Positions 17,363 to 27,225 of a DNA stretch of 64,000 bases are shown in pieces (position 1 is the first letter of the stretch; every line of letters begins with the position of its first letter). Origin of the DNA: Mesorhizobium sp. ES1-4 (GTDB lineage Bacteria; Pseudomonadota; Alphaproteobacteria; Rhizobiales; Rhizobiaceae); contig NZ_JAIUGV010000006.1 of the NCBI RefSeq assembly GCF_020164745.1, positions 248,001 to 312,000 of the forward strand, read 5' to 3'. The position numbers were made by a program, and so were the translations under genes. Under the pieces are notes generated by a model. The model was given only the letters and a program-made list of their open reading frames with translations, was not told the origin of the DNA and searched no databases.

Positions 17363-17709
17363 TGCCCCTCCAGGGCCGGGAACTGGTGGATGCCGTCGGC
17401 ATCAAGCGGCAGCGGCTTGACCCAGAGCACCGCATTCAGGTCGAGCACGCCGTAGAGGTGCGGAAACAGCGCACCGCCGCGCGAGACCTCGTATTTCAGC
17501 GCATCGCCCAGCCTGCTCCCGTCGATGGCAACCAGCAAAAGGTCTGTCTGGCCCGAGAAATGCTTTGCCGCGGTTTCCCCGGCCTGAGCTGCCGTCGAAA
17601 AATGGATGAAGCCGTCGGCGATGTCGATCGGCGCTCCGGTGAAGCGGCCATTGGCTTCGGCCTCGCGCCAAGGCGCTTGCGGGGTTATCTTGTAGATAAT
17701 CTGTGACAT
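17359..17709 (-). CDS. DUF952-family protein
   Basis: A 116-residue cytosolic protein with the family pattern IYKITPQAPWREAEANG at the start, DGFIHFSTAAQ in the middle and FPHLYGVL later. The biochemical role is unknown; in many alphaproteobacteria it sits just before pyrD, as here, where the genes overlap by ATGA. Confidence 0.88.
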   Translation of the reverse strand: MSQIIYKITPQAPWREAEANGRFTGAPIDIADGFIHFSTAAQAGETAAKHFSGQTDLLLVAIDGSRLGDALKYEVSRGGALFPHLYGVLDLNAVLWVKPLPLDADGIHQFPALEGQ

Positions 17710-17815
17710 GGTTGCGCTATAGTCCGAACCAGTCGCGCGGGGAAGTCCACGCCAAGGGTCGTCCCCATTTCCGGCGCAAACATGCGATATTCAGTCCTTG
17801 GCCAAGGAGGACAAC

Positions 17816-18250
17816 ATGCGTCTGCAGCACATCTTGATCCCCGCCGCGCTCGTTTCGCTGGTCGCGGCTTCTGCTTATTCGGAAGGAACCGACCGCTACC
17901 GGCTGGAAAAGTCGGCCACCGGTTATATCCGCATGGACACCCAGACCGGCGCGATGTCGATCTGCGAGGAGCGTTCGGGTCAGCTCGTTTGCAAGATGGC
18001 TGCCGATGAACGCGCCGCTTTCCAGGACGAGGTCGATCGCTTGCAGACCTCGATGAAGGCAATGGACGAGCGCGTCACCAGACTGGAGAATTCGCTCTCC
18101 GCCCGCCTCGAATCGAAACTGCCGAGCGAGGAGGATTTCAACAAGACGATGAGCTACATGGAGCGCTTCCTGAAGGGTTTCATGGGCATCGTCAAGGATA
18201 TGGAAAAGGACAACGGCGGCGGCGCCCAGCTCAACTCGCAGAAGACCTGA
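17816..18250 (+). CDS. Exported coiled-coil protein of unknown function
   Basis: A 144-residue protein. A signal peptide (LQHILIPAALVSLVAASAYS) is followed by a short domain with GYIRMDTQTGAMSICEE and a Cys pair, then a charged heptad-rich helix (about 65-100) likely to form a coiled coil. The ATG at 17816 has AAGGAGGA directly upstream. I do not recognise the family beyond similar short proteins in Rhizobiales. Confidence 0.75.
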   Translation: MRLQHILIPAALVSLVAASAYSEGTDRYRLEKSATGYIRMDTQTGAMSICEERSGQLVCKMAADERAAFQDEVDRLQTSMKAMDERVTRLENSLSARLESKLPSEEDFNKTMSYMERFLKGFMGIVKDMEKDNGGGAQLNSQKT

Positions 18251-18373
18251 GCGCCGTAGACGAGGGAAAACGCGGCGCGTTGGCTTTGCTGCTTGAAAAC
18301 AGCGCGCGGCCCCTCATAATCGTCCGACTGATCCCGCAAAAAAGCAGTAAATCGGGGATTCGGGGAGGAACAT

Positions 18374-19033
18374 TTGCCGTCAGGCTATTCTTTCGTCATC
18401 GCCGACGATCACCCGCTGTTCCGTGGCGCCTTGCGCGAGGCGCTTGCCGGCATCGGCAATGTCATCGCCATCCACGAGGCCGGCGATTTCGAAAGCGCCA
18501 AGGCGCTGGTCGTTGCCAATGAAGACGTCGATCTGGTGCTGCTCGACCTGTCGATGCCTGGCGCCAGCGGGCTCTCCGGCCTGATTTCGCTGCGCGGCAT
18601 CCATCCGGCGGTGCCGCTGATCGTGGTGTCGGCGCATGACGATCCGGCGACCATCCGGCGCGCTCTCGATCTCGGCGCCTCCGGTTTCATCTCCAAGTCG
18701 GCCAGCATGGAAGAAATTCGCGCCGCCGTGCAGTCGGTGCTCGCCGGCGATATCGCGGCACCTGTCGGCGTCGATCTCGGTGTCGAACGCGATCCCGAGA
18801 TATCGGACCTGATCAAGCGGCTGCAGGCGTTGACCCCGCAGCAGACACGCGTGCTCGGCATGCTGGCCGAAGGCCTGCTGAACAAGCAGATCGCCTATGA
18901 GCTCGGCGTCTCCGAAGCCACGATCAAGGCGCACGTCTCGGCCATATTGCAGAAGCTCGGCGTTGACAGCCGCACCCAGGCGGTAATCCTGCTGTCCCGG
19001 ATCGGCAGCGACCCGCTGCAGCCGGCGGGCTGA
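18374..19033 (+). CDS. crbR: LuxR/NarL-type response regulator, CrbR/ErdR-like
   Basis: A 219-residue regulator. Receiver: D11-D12, phospho-acceptor D58 in VLLDLSMPGASG, K108 in GFISKSAS. C-terminal LuxR helix-turn-helix: LTPQQTRVLGMLAEGLLNKQ, then VSEATIKAHVSAILQKL. The TTG start has GGGAGG just upstream. It lies tail to tail with a kinase that carries an N-terminal sodium/solute symporter domain. That pairing matches CrbS/CrbR (MxtR/ErdR), known in Vibrio and Pseudomonas to switch on acetyl-CoA synthetase for acetate use. The name is by that analogy. Confidence 0.8.
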   Translation: MPSGYSFVIADDHPLFRGALREALAGIGNVIAIHEAGDFESAKALVVANEDVDLVLLDLSMPGASGLSGLISLRGIHPAVPLIVVSAHDDPATIRRALDLGASGFISKSASMEEIRAAVQSVLAGDIAAPVGVDLGVERDPEISDLIKRLQALTPQQTRVLGMLAEGLLNKQIAYELGVSEATIKAHVSAILQKLGVDSRTQAVILLSRIGSDPLQPAG

Positions 19034-19093
19034 GCCCATCTGCCTGGTGCTCGACTATTCCCGCTGAGGCAGGTGAGGGCCTGGTCTGGCGGC

Positions 19094-22000
19094 TTATTCG
19101 GCGGCCGATGCCAGCGGCCTGACCCTGGCCATCATCGAGCGCAGCGCCGCCGGCTTGAGTGGCTTGTTGATCACCGCAATCTCCAGCCCGCCCGCCGCCG
19201 CCCGCACCTCGTTGGAGCGGTCGGCAGTGATCAGCATGGCCGCAAGGCTGTCGCCATGGATCGCACGCAGCGCGGCGATGATGTCAAGACCGGTTTCGCC
19301 GTCGAGATGATAGTCGGCAAGCACGATGTCGGGGCGGCGCAGCCCGGCGTTCTGCAGATCCCGTGAGCCGGACGCCGTGTCGACGTTGCACCCCCAGCCT
19401 TCGAGCAGCAGCCGCATGCCCTCGAGGATGCGGGGGTCATTGTCGATGCATAGCACATGCAGCCCGGATAGCGAGGCCGCCGCGCGGGCCGGCGTCCTGG
19501 TCTCGACCTCACGTCGCGGCTCCTGAACCGCCGCGACTGGCAAGATGACGGAAAAGCGCGTGCCCTTGCCCGGGTTGGAGAAGATGCGGATTTCGAGCCT
19601 GAGCACTCGTGCGATGCGGTCGACGATGGAAAGGCCGAGCCCAAGACCTTCGGCTTCGCGTGCGCCCTCGTCCAGTCGGGTGAATTCATGGAAGACGGTG
19701 TTGAGCTTGTCGCCTGCAATGCCGATGCCGGTGTCGATGACCTGGATCTCCGCCAATTCGCCACGGCGCCGAACACCGACAAGGATGCGGCCCCGGCGGG
19801 TGTATTTGATGGCGTTGGAAACAAGATTCTGGATCAGGCGGCGCAGCAGGTTGCGGTCCGTCGTCACGGTCAGTGAGCACGGAATGATGGTCAGCTCGAG
19901 CTTTTTCTCCGCCGCCATCGGCCGAAAATCATTGCCGATCTGGCGCAGCAATCCGTCGAGATTGAAGGCGGTGTCATCAGGCTTCATCGCGCCGGCATCG
20001 AGGCGCGAGATGTCGAGCACCGCGCCCAGGATGGTCTCGACCGATTCCAGCGAGGATTCGATGTTGATGGCAGCCTTGCCAGCCGGCCCCTTGCCGGCCT
20101 TCTCGATCAGCGAGGAGCAATAGAGCCGGGCGGCATTCAAGGGCTGCAGGATGTCGTGGCCGGCGGCGGCGAGGAATCGCGTCTTGCCGAGATTGGCTTC
20201 CTCGGCGAGCATCTGCGCCTGCGCCAGTTCCTCGTTGACCCGGGTCAGCTCGATGGTGCGGGTCTTGACGCGCTGCTCCAGCGATTCATTGGCGCGCTTC
20301 AACGCCAGGTCCTGCTCGACGCGTCCGGATATGTCGGCATAGGTGGCGACGATGCCGCCATCGGGCATCGGGTTGGAGCGCAGTTCCAGGATGCGGCCAC
20401 TTGTCTTCAGTTCCATCTGCCAAGGGCTGACGAAACTGGTCAGCCGGTTGAGCATCGTCACGCGCTGGTCGCCTGGAATGTCGCCGCGCTCGGCGAGATG
20501 GCCAAGGATCTGGTCGAGCGAAACGCCGACCTGGCCCATCTCGTCGGGCAGGTCGAACAGTGCGCGGTACTGGCGGTTCCAGCAGATCAGCCGGAAATCG
20601 CGGTCGAAGACGGTGATGCCTTGCTCCATCTGGTCGAGCGCGATCTGCAGCAAGTCGCGGTTGTGCTGCAGCGCTTCCGTGGCATCGTCGAGCAGGCGGA
20701 AGGCGTCGCGGGATTCGCGGTCGCGGCGGCGGAACAGCAGCGACAGGATCAGCCGCGCCGAGGAGGAGCCGACGGCGCTGGCCAATAGCTGCTCGGAAAA
20801 GCGGATGACATCCATGCTGGCCTGCTCATTGCCGTACAGGGAGGTGCCGTTGCTCTTCTCGAAGGACTGAAAGGATCGCTCGGTGCGTTCGACGCCGAGA
20901 TAGCGTGCGATCGTGTCCTTGACATCGTTGACGGTGATGGCGGTGCGGAAGCGGCGCAGGCTCGGCATCGGGCCGGCTTCGCGCGGCACGAAGATCGATG
21001 CCTGGATGCGCTCCAGCGGCACCGATGCGCGCGAGAGCGACCCGAAGACGAAGAACAGCGCGTTGACCGACAGGCTCCAAAGCACGCCATGGTTAAGCGG
21101 TTCGGCGACCGTGCCGAAAAGTGCCTGCGGCCGCAGCGCCTCGAAGCCGAACAGTCCATGCACGATGATGCCGGTATCGGGCGCGACGAGCGACGGCACC
21201 AGCAGCGTGTAGCCCCAGACCAGGATGCCGGCGACCATCCCGAGTGCCGCGCCGCGGCCGTTGGCGCCGCGCCAGATCAATCCGCCGATCAGGGCCGGCG
21301 CGAATTGCGCGATCGCCGCGAAGGACATCAGGCCGATCGAGGACAGCCGGGCGCTGTTGGTGCTCTCGCGATAGTAGAGAAAGGCGATGAACAGAAGAAT
21401 GAAGATCGACGCCCGCCGCACGTTGAGGATGAGCGTCGACCAATCCTCGCTCTCGGAAGTGGTCGTTCGCAACAGCCGGCGCACGAACAGCGGAATGATC
21501 AGGTCGTTGGAGATCATGATCGACAGCGCCACGCTTTCAACGATGACCATGGCGGTAGCGGCCGACAGGCCGCCGATAAAGGCCGCCATGGCCAGGAAAT
21601 CGTGGCCGCTGAACAACGGCAGCGACAACACATACAGGTCGCTGCTCGTCCTTGTGCCGACCAGCGTCAGGCCGGCAAAGGCGATCGGCAGCACGAACAG
21701 GTTGATGGCCACGAGGTAGAGCGGGAACAGCCATGTCGCGGTTCGCAGTTCGGCCTCGCCGCGGTTCTCGACGATAGTGACGTAGAACTGCCGCGGCAGG
21801 AGGATGATGGCGAAGCCGCTCAGGCAGGTCAGCACCAGCCAGGTGGCGAGCGACGTCGAATAGCCCATCGCCTGCCGGACCTGGCCATTCTCCGCCAGGC
21901 GGTCGAACATGTCGCCGGGACCGCCGAAGATCAGGAAGGTGACCATCAGGCCGATGGCCAGGAAGGCGGCGAGCTTGACCACGGTCTCGACCGCCACCGC

Positions 22001-22582
22001 CAGCACCAGCCCGTCCTGGTGTTCGGTGGCGTCGGCATGGCGTGTGCCGAACAGGACCGCAAACAGCGCAAGCAGCATGGCGACGACCAGCGAGATGTCG
22101 CTGACGAAGGGATCGAAGGAGGGCGGCGAGCCCGTATAGTGCTCGACCATAAGGCTGACCGAGCCGGAGATCGCCTTCAATTGCAGCGCGATATAGGGCA
22201 CGGCGCCGATGGTGGCGATCAGCGTGGCGATCGCGGCCACGGTGAAGCTTTTGCCGTAACGCGCGCCGAGGAAGTCGGCGACCGAGGTGATCTTCTCGGT
22301 CTTGGCCAGCCTGACGAGGCGGTTGAGCAAGGGAAAGCCGAACACGAACACCAGTACCGGGCCGGTATAGATGCCGAGGAATTCGAGGCCGCGTTCAGAG
22401 GAAAGGCCGACCGATCCGAAGAAGGTCCAGGACGTGCAGTAAATGGCAAGACTGAGCGCATAGATGAAAGGCCGTGCCCGGCCAGGCCCTGAAACCGCCG
22501 AGCGGCGGTCGCCCAGGCTGGCGATGGCGAACAGCAGCGTCACATAGGCGATCGCAATGATGACGATGAACAGGCCCTGCAC
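19094..22582 (-). CDS. crbS: Transporter-fused hybrid histidine kinase, CrbS/MxtR-like
   Basis: A 1162-residue fusion. Residues 1 to about 500 are a sodium:solute symporter-like domain with about 13 membrane helices; then a linker, a PAS domain (about 650-760, with ALDQMEQGITVFDRDFRLIC), a HisKA box FLAAAGHDILQPLNAARLY (H809), HATPase (NLVSNAIKYT, DTGIGI, GLGLGLSIVDR), and a C-terminal receiver with D1090 in VLADYHLDGE and K1140. CrbS proteins of this length sense acetate-related signals and act with CrbR. The start is GTG 22582 with GGGAGG about 11 nt upstream. Whether the transporter part moves a solute or only senses it is not visible. Confidence 0.88.
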   Translation of the reverse strand: MQGLFIVIIAIAYVTLLFAIASLGDRRSAVSGPGRARPFIYALSLAIYCTSWTFFGSVGLSSERGLEFLGIYTGPVLVFVFGFPLLNRLVRLAKTEKITSVADFLGARYGKSFTVAAIATLIATIGAVPYIALQLKAISGSVSLMVEHYTGSPPSFDPFVSDISLVVAMLLALFAVLFGTRHADATEHQDGLVLAVAVETVVKLAAFLAIGLMVTFLIFGGPGDMFDRLAENGQVRQAMGYSTSLATWLVLTCLSGFAIILLPRQFYVTIVENRGEAELRTATWLFPLYLVAINLFVLPIAFAGLTLVGTRTSSDLYVLSLPLFSGHDFLAMAAFIGGLSAATAMVIVESVALSIMISNDLIIPLFVRRLLRTTTSESEDWSTLILNVRRASIFILLFIAFLYYRESTNSARLSSIGLMSFAAIAQFAPALIGGLIWRGANGRGAALGMVAGILVWGYTLLVPSLVAPDTGIIVHGLFGFEALRPQALFGTVAEPLNHGVLWSLSVNALFFVFGSLSRASVPLERIQASIFVPREAGPMPSLRRFRTAITVNDVKDTIARYLGVERTERSFQSFEKSNGTSLYGNEQASMDVIRFSEQLLASAVGSSSARLILSLLFRRRDRESRDAFRLLDDATEALQHNRDLLQIALDQMEQGITVFDRDFRLICWNRQYRALFDLPDEMGQVGVSLDQILGHLAERGDIPGDQRVTMLNRLTSFVSPWQMELKTSGRILELRSNPMPDGGIVATYADISGRVEQDLALKRANESLEQRVKTRTIELTRVNEELAQAQMLAEEANLGKTRFLAAAGHDILQPLNAARLYCSSLIEKAGKGPAGKAAINIESSLESVETILGAVLDISRLDAGAMKPDDTAFNLDGLLRQIGNDFRPMAAEKKLELTIIPCSLTVTTDRNLLRRLIQNLVSNAIKYTRRGRILVGVRRRGELAEIQVIDTGIGIAGDKLNTVFHEFTRLDEGAREAEGLGLGLSIVDRIARVLRLEIRIFSNPGKGTRFSVILPVAAVQEPRREVETRTPARAAASLSGLHVLCIDNDPRILEGMRLLLEGWGCNVDTASGSRDLQNAGLRRPDIVLADYHLDGETGLDIIAALRAIHGDSLAAMLITADRSNEVRAAAGGLEIAVINKPLKPAALRSMMARVRPLASAAE

Positions 22583-22830
22583 GCCGGCAACTTCCTCCCG
22601 GTGCCGAATTTCAATCCGGCTTGTCCAGACGCAATCACAGCTTGGCGTTCGAGTCCATCACGGCTTTGGGCGCATGAAGCGCCTGATTTCAAAGGGTAAC
22701 GCAAGGTAAGGGGAAACCGGCTGTTTTTTCCCTTTTGTCCATGTTGCAACTTCCGGTTTTTGTTATGTTGGATTTGGGCCGGAGCCGGGAAGGTGGGAGC
22801 GGCAGCGCGGCCGGTCATAAGGAGGGACGA

Positions 22831-23253
22831 ATGCTGAAAGAATTCCAGGAATTCATCTCCAAGGGCAATGTGATGGACTTGGCCGTCGGCGTCATCATCG
22901 GCGCTGCCTTCGGCAAGATCGTCGATTCCCTGGTCAACGACATCATCATGCCGATCGTCGGAGCTATCTTCGGCGGATTGGACTTCAACAATTACTTCAT
23001 TGGGCTTTCCTCGGCCGTCAACGCCACCTCATTGGCGGACGCCAAAAAGCAGGGCGCCGTTTTTGCCTATGGCAGCTTCATCACCGTCGTGCTGAACTTC
23101 CTCATCCTCGCCTTCATCATCTTCCTCATGGTCAAGGCCGTGAACAACATGCGCAGGCGCCTGGAGACGGAAAAACCCGCGCCAGCGGCAGCCCCTCCGC
23201 CCGCTGACGTGCAGCTTTTGACCGAAATCCGCGATTTGCTGGCCAGGCGATAG
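22831..23253 (+). CDS. mscL: Large-conductance mechanosensitive channel
   Basis: A 140-residue channel subunit with the MscL signature [19 protein letters not shown] at the start, pore helix [20 protein letters not shown] and a second helix [18 protein letters not shown]. The C-terminal bundle ([12 protein letters not shown]) is present. It opens under membrane tension to release solutes on osmotic downshift. AAGGAGGG precedes the ATG. A strong terminator follows. Confidence 0.96.
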   Translation: MLKEFQEFISKGNVMDLAVGVIIGAAFGKIVDSLVNDIIMPIVGAIFGGLDFNNYFIGLSSAVNATSLADAKKQGAVFAYGSFITVVLNFLILAFIIFLMVKAVNNMRRRLETEKPAPAAAPPPADVQLLTEIRDLLARR

Positions 23254-23275
23254 ACGGGACAGGGTTCTCTGGACC

Positions 23276-23305
23276 AAAACCCCGGTCGTTCGCGGCCGGG
23301 GTTTT
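23276..23305 (+). terminator. Rho-independent terminator of mscL
   Basis: Perfect 10-base arms (23276-23285 AAAACCCCGG and 23296-23305) with a 10-nt loop; the stem ends in TTTT followed by CTGTT. It lies 22 nt after the mscL stop. Confidence 0.88.
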
Positions 23306-23354
23306 CTGTTCTCGTATCTGGTAAGCAGCGCCTACGAATGCCTAAGACACGGAC

Positions 23355-24527
23355 ATGCCGATGACCCTGATCCAGACCCTGCGCCCCGAAGCTCTGGCCG
23401 CGCCTGAAAGCGGTATCGTCGCCGTCGTCAACTACGGCAGGTTGCGCGAAGGCCTGATCCCGCTCTGGGCCGGCGAGGGCGACCTGCCGACGCCGTCCTT
23501 CATCACCGATGCCGCGTCGAAGGCGCTGGCCGGCGGCGAGACGTTCTACACCTGGCAGAGGGGCATCCCCGATCTCAGGCAGGCGCTCGCCCGCTACTAT
23601 GCCAGGCACTTCGGCAAGACCTTCCCCGAGGAGCAATTCATCGTCACCGGCTCCGGCATGCATGCCATCCAGCTGGCGCTCGATGCGCTTGCGGGAGCTG
23701 GCGACGAAGTGATCTACCTGTCGCCCGCCTGGCCGAATTTCGACGCCGCCGCCGCCATCGCGGGTGCCGTGCCGGTGCCGGTCACGCTCGACCATTCCGG
23801 AAATGGCTGGTCATGCGACGTCGAGAAGATCGCGGCGGCGGTCACGCCGCGCACGAAGGCGTTGTTCATCAACACGCCGTCCAATCCGACCGGCTGGACC
23901 GCCGACCACGAGGCCTTGCGGGCGATCCTCGATCTCGCGCGTGCGAAAAACCTGTGGATCATCGCCGACGAGATCTATTCGCTGTTTCACTATGGTCATG
24001 GCCGCGCGCCATCCTTCCTCGACATCGCGGAGGCGGAAGACCGCATCCTGTTCGTCAACAGTTTCTCCAAGAACTGGGCAATGACCGGCTGGCGCGTCGG
24101 CTGGATCAAGACGCATCCAAGCCTGCAGCAGGTGTTCGAGAACCTGATCCAGTATTCGAACTCGGGCGTCGCCCAGTTCATGCAGCGCGGCGCGGTCGCG
24201 GCGCTCGACGAAGGCGATGCCTTCGTCGCCGAACAGGTGGAGCGGGCACGCAAAGCGCGCGACTTGGTCTGCGGCATTCTCGGCGCCACCGGCAAGGCGC
24301 GCTTCACCGTGCCGCAGGGTGCCTTCTACCTGTTCTTCACGGTCGACGGCATCACCGATTCCCGCAGCGCGGCCTTCGACATTGTCGACAAGGCCAATGT
24401 CGGCCTGGCGCCCGGCACCGCCTTTGGCCCTGGAGGCGAAGCGTTCCTGCGGCTGTGCTTCCATCGCCGCCTCGACCAGCTCGAGGAAGCGGCAAACCGG
24501 CTGGCAGAGTGGATGAAGACTGTCTGA
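23355..24527 (+). CDS. Class I/II pyridoxal-phosphate aminotransferase
   Basis: A 390-residue fold-type I aminotransferase. It has IVTGSGMHAIQLALDAL, INTPSNPTGW, IADEIYSLFHY and the PLP-lysine motif NSFSKNWAMTGWRVGW. The catalytic Asp-Tyr pair and final FLRLCFHRR are as expected. The amino acid substrate cannot be told; it is similar in shape to aspartate/aromatic aminotransferases. The ATG at 23355 is followed by another at 23361. It is convergent with hemA across a shared stem-loop. Confidence 0.88.
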   Translation: MPMTLIQTLRPEALAAPESGIVAVVNYGRLREGLIPLWAGEGDLPTPSFITDAASKALAGGETFYTWQRGIPDLRQALARYYARHFGKTFPEEQFIVTGSGMHAIQLALDALAGAGDEVIYLSPAWPNFDAAAAIAGAVPVPVTLDHSGNGWSCDVEKIAAAVTPRTKALFINTPSNPTGWTADHEALRAILDLARAKNLWIIADEIYSLFHYGHGRAPSFLDIAEAEDRILFVNSFSKNWAMTGWRVGWIKTHPSLQQVFENLIQYSNSGVAQFMQRGAVAALDEGDAFVAEQVERARKARDLVCGILGATGKARFTVPQGAFYLFFTVDGITDSRSAAFDIVDKANVGLAPGTAFGPGGEAFLRLCFHRRLDQLEEAANRLAEWMKTV

Positions 24528-24528
24528 A

Positions 24529-24551
24529 CAGGCGGCGGCACCCGCCGCCTG
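24529..24551. terminator. Shared stem-loop between convergent genes
   Basis: Perfect 10-base GC-rich arms (24529-24538 CAGGCGGCGG and 24542-24551) with a 3-nt loop lie between the aminotransferase stop and the hemA stop. No T-run follows on either strand, so termination is less certain than the dyad. Confidence 0.5.
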
Positions 24552-24567
24552 AGTTCCGCCGCTTCGC

Positions 24568-25845
24568 CTAGCCGCCCGACTTTGGCACCAGAAGCGGAAT
24601 GATGCGGTCGCTTTTGGCCACCGAAGGGCGTCCGGCCGAGCCATAGGGAATGCCGAGCGCGTCCCAGGTTTCGACCAGCGCGTCCTGCAGTTCGGCGATC
24701 AGCGCGTCGGAGTGGAACGGCGTCGGCGTGATGCGCAGCCGCTCCGTGCCGCGCGGCACGGTCGGGTAGTTGATCGGCTGGATATAGATGCCGTGCACGC
24801 CAAGCAGGCGGTCGCTGGCCATCTTGCACAGTTCGGGATCGCCAACCAGCACCGGCACGATATGGGTCGCAGAGTCCATCACCGGCAGGCCGGCGGCCGA
24901 CAGGATCTGCTTGGTCCGGCTCGCCTGCCGTTGCTGGGCGTCACGCTCGGCCTGCGAGCGCTTGAGATGGCGGATCGACGTCGTGGCCGCGGCCGCGACC
25001 GCCGGCGGCAGCGCGGTGGTGAAGATGAAGCCCGGCGCGTAGGAGCGCACCGCGTCGATGACGGCGCTGGTGCCGGTGATGTAGCCGCCCAGCGTGCCGA
25101 AGGCCTTGGCCAGCGTGCCTTCGATGATGTCGATGCGGCCGGCCAGGCCTTCGCGCTCGGTGATGCCGCCGCCGCGCGGCCCGTACATGCCCACCGCATG
25201 GACCTCGTCGATATAGGTCATGGCGTTGTAGCGCTCGGCGAGTTCGACGATCTCGCTGATCGGCGCGATGTCGCCGTCCATCGAATAGACGCTCTCGAAG
25301 ACGATCAGCTTGGCGCGTTCGCGGCCCGCCGCCTGCAGCAGGCTTTCCAGATGCGCGACGTCATTGTGGCGGAAGATCTTCTTCTCGGCGCCCGAGCGCC
25401 GCACGCCCTCGATCATGGAGGCATGGTTCAGTTCGTCCGAGATGATCAGGCAATTGGGCAAAAGCCGCGCGATGGTCGAGATCGAGGCTTCGTTGGAGAC
25501 GAAACCGGAGGTGAAGACGAGCGCCGCTTCCTTGCCGTGCAGATCGGCGAGCTCATGCTCGAGCTCGACCAGCGGGTTGGACGTGCCGGAGATGTTGCGG
25601 GTGCCGCCGGCGCCGGAGCCCATCTTGCCGGCCGCGTCCTGGAACGCGGCGATGACGTCGGCGTGCTGGCCCATGCCGAGATAGTCGTTGGAGCACCAGA
25701 CGGTGATTTCCTCGGCGCGGCCGTTGCAACGCCAGATGGCGCGCGGAAACTTGCCCGCGATGCGCTCCAGGTCGGCGAAGACGCGGTAGCGACGCTCGGC
25801 ATGGAGCTGGTCGATCGCTTCCTCGAAGAAACGCTGGTAATTCAT
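24568..25845 (-). CDS. hemA: 5-aminolevulinate synthase
   Basis: A 425-residue PLP enzyme that condenses glycine with succinyl-CoA to 5-aminolevulinate, the first haem step in alphaproteobacteria. Diagnostic blocks are [20 protein letters not shown] at the start, [43 protein letters not shown] and the PLP lysine K247 in [13 protein letters not shown]. The ATG at 25845 has GGGAAG upstream. A 16-bp palindrome lies about 60 nt upstream and may be a control site. Confidence 0.96.
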   Translation of the reverse strand: MNYQRFFEEAIDQLHAERRYRVFADLERIAGKFPRAIWRCNGRAEEITVWCSNDYLGMGQHADVIAAFQDAAGKMGSGAGGTRNISGTSNPLVELEHELADLHGKEAALVFTSGFVSNEASISTIARLLPNCLIISDELNHASMIEGVRRSGAEKKIFRHNDVAHLESLLQAAGRERAKLIVFESVYSMDGDIAPISEIVELAERYNAMTYIDEVHAVGMYGPRGGGITEREGLAGRIDIIEGTLAKAFGTLGGYITGTSAVIDAVRSYAPGFIFTTALPPAVAAAATTSIRHLKRSQAERDAQQRQASRTKQILSAAGLPVMDSATHIVPVLVGDPELCKMASDRLLGVHGIYIQPINYPTVPRGTERLRITPTPFHSDALIAELQDALVETWDALGIPYGSAGRPSVAKSDRIIPLLVPKSGG

Positions 25846-25904
25846 GTCGACTTCCCAATTTTGCGCGGGATCATAATCATTGCCCGATTGGTCGTCCACC
25901 GGGC

Positions 25905-25920
25905 CATTTTGGTCAAAATG
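25905..25920. promoter_or_regulatory. Palindrome upstream of hemA
   Basis: CATTTTG-GT-CAAAATG, perfect 7-base arms with a 2-nt centre, lies 60 nt before the hemA start. It does not match the Fnr/FixK consensus (TTGAT-N4-ATCAA). The remaining gap up to galE (25921-26125) shows no gene. Confidence 0.3.
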
Positions 25921-26125
25921 CCACGCCCCGCAGCTGTTCCTAACGATGGCGGATCGTGGCCTATTCCCACTTCACGGCACGCTCAGTGGATCACTTTTGT
26001 TTCAGCACGATGCCACATCAAGTGAACAAAGGTTACCAAGAGTTCTAATGGCCATCCGCCAGGCTTTCCAGTAAGGCGGTCGTTGAGACAGTTTCCGATA
26101 AATCTTGGGTAAGCGAGGATTTGGG

Positions 26126-27121
26126 ATGACGGTTTTGGTGACAGGCGGCGCCGGCTATATCGGCAGCCACATGGTCTGGGAATTGCTGGATGCGGGCGAG
26201 AGCGTGGTCGTTCTCGACCGGCTTTCCACCGGTTTCGAATGGGCGGTGGCGCCCGAGGCAAAACTGGTCGTTGGCGATGTCGCCGACAAGGAATTGGTGG
26301 GCTCGGTAATCAGGGAGAACAAGGTCGACGCGATCATCCATTTCGCCGGTTCCATCGTCGTTCCGGAATCTGTCGCCGATCCCCTCGGCTATTATGAGAA
26401 CAACACCTGCAAGACGCGCACGCTGATCGAGACCGCAGTGCGCGAAGGCGTGCCGAATTTCATCTTCTCCTCGACAGCCGCCGTCTATGGGGGCGCCGGG
26501 CTGGAGCCGGTGCGCGAGGATGCCCGCCTTGCGCCGGAATCGCCCTATGGCCTCTCCAAGCTGATGAGCGAGTGGATGCTGCGCGATGCTGCGATCGCGC
26601 ACGGCCTGCGCTATACGGCGCTGCGCTATTTCAACGTCGCGGGCGCCGACCCGAAGGGCCGCACCGGGCAGTCGACGCCGGGGGCCACCCACTTGATCAA
26701 GGTCGCTTGCGAAACCGCGCTCGGCAAGCGTCCTTTCATGCAGGTGTTCGGTACCGATTATCCGACGCCCGACGGCACCTGCATGCGCGACTATATCCAT
26801 GTCAGCGATCTGGCCGCCGCGCATCGCCTTGCCCTGCAGCGGCTGCGCGCGGGCGGCGCCAGCCTCGTCGCCAATTGCGGCTACAGCCACGGCTATTCGG
26901 TGCTCGAGGTCATCGACAGCGTGCGCCGCGCCTTCGGCCATGATTTCGAGGTCAGGATGGGCGACCGGCGTCCCGGTGATGCCGCGGCGGTGGTTGCGAA
27001 TTCCGATCTCGCCCGGTCCGAGCTTGGCTGGATTCCGCAGCGCGACGATCTCGACCGGATCGTCAACGACGCGCTGGCCTGGGAGCGCATTCTGACCGGC
27101 AAGAACTCCGCGCGGGGCTGA
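26126..27121 (+). CDS. galE: UDP-glucose 4-epimerase
   Basis: A 331-residue extended short-chain dehydrogenase that interconverts UDP-glucose and UDP-galactose for surface polysaccharides or galactose use. It opens with VLVTGGAGYIGSHMVWELL (NAD site), has the catalytic FSSTAAVYG and the Tyr-x3-Lys pair Y141/K145 in YGLSK, and the substrate block YFNVAGADP. The ATG at 26126 is preceded by GAGG. It lies 104 nt before the dadA-like gene on the same strand; co-transcription is possible but not shown. Rhizobial exoB is the same family. Confidence 0.93.
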   Translation: MTVLVTGGAGYIGSHMVWELLDAGESVVVLDRLSTGFEWAVAPEAKLVVGDVADKELVGSVIRENKVDAIIHFAGSIVVPESVADPLGYYENNTCKTRTLIETAVREGVPNFIFSSTAAVYGGAGLEPVREDARLAPESPYGLSKLMSEWMLRDAAIAHGLRYTALRYFNVAGADPKGRTGQSTPGATHLIKVACETALGKRPFMQVFGTDYPTPDGTCMRDYIHVSDLAAAHRLALQRLRAGGASLVANCGYSHGYSVLEVIDSVRRAFGHDFEVRMGDRRPGDAAAVVANSDLARSELGWIPQRDDLDRIVNDALAWERILTGKNSARG

Positions 27122-27225
27122 GACCGCGCTGCTTCCAAGGGCTCGCAAGGCCTGCGGCGACGCGCTATGGAAGCATTCGCGACACGGCGTGGAGGCGCCG
27201 TGCGCGAGAGCCTTTGGGGGATGAC

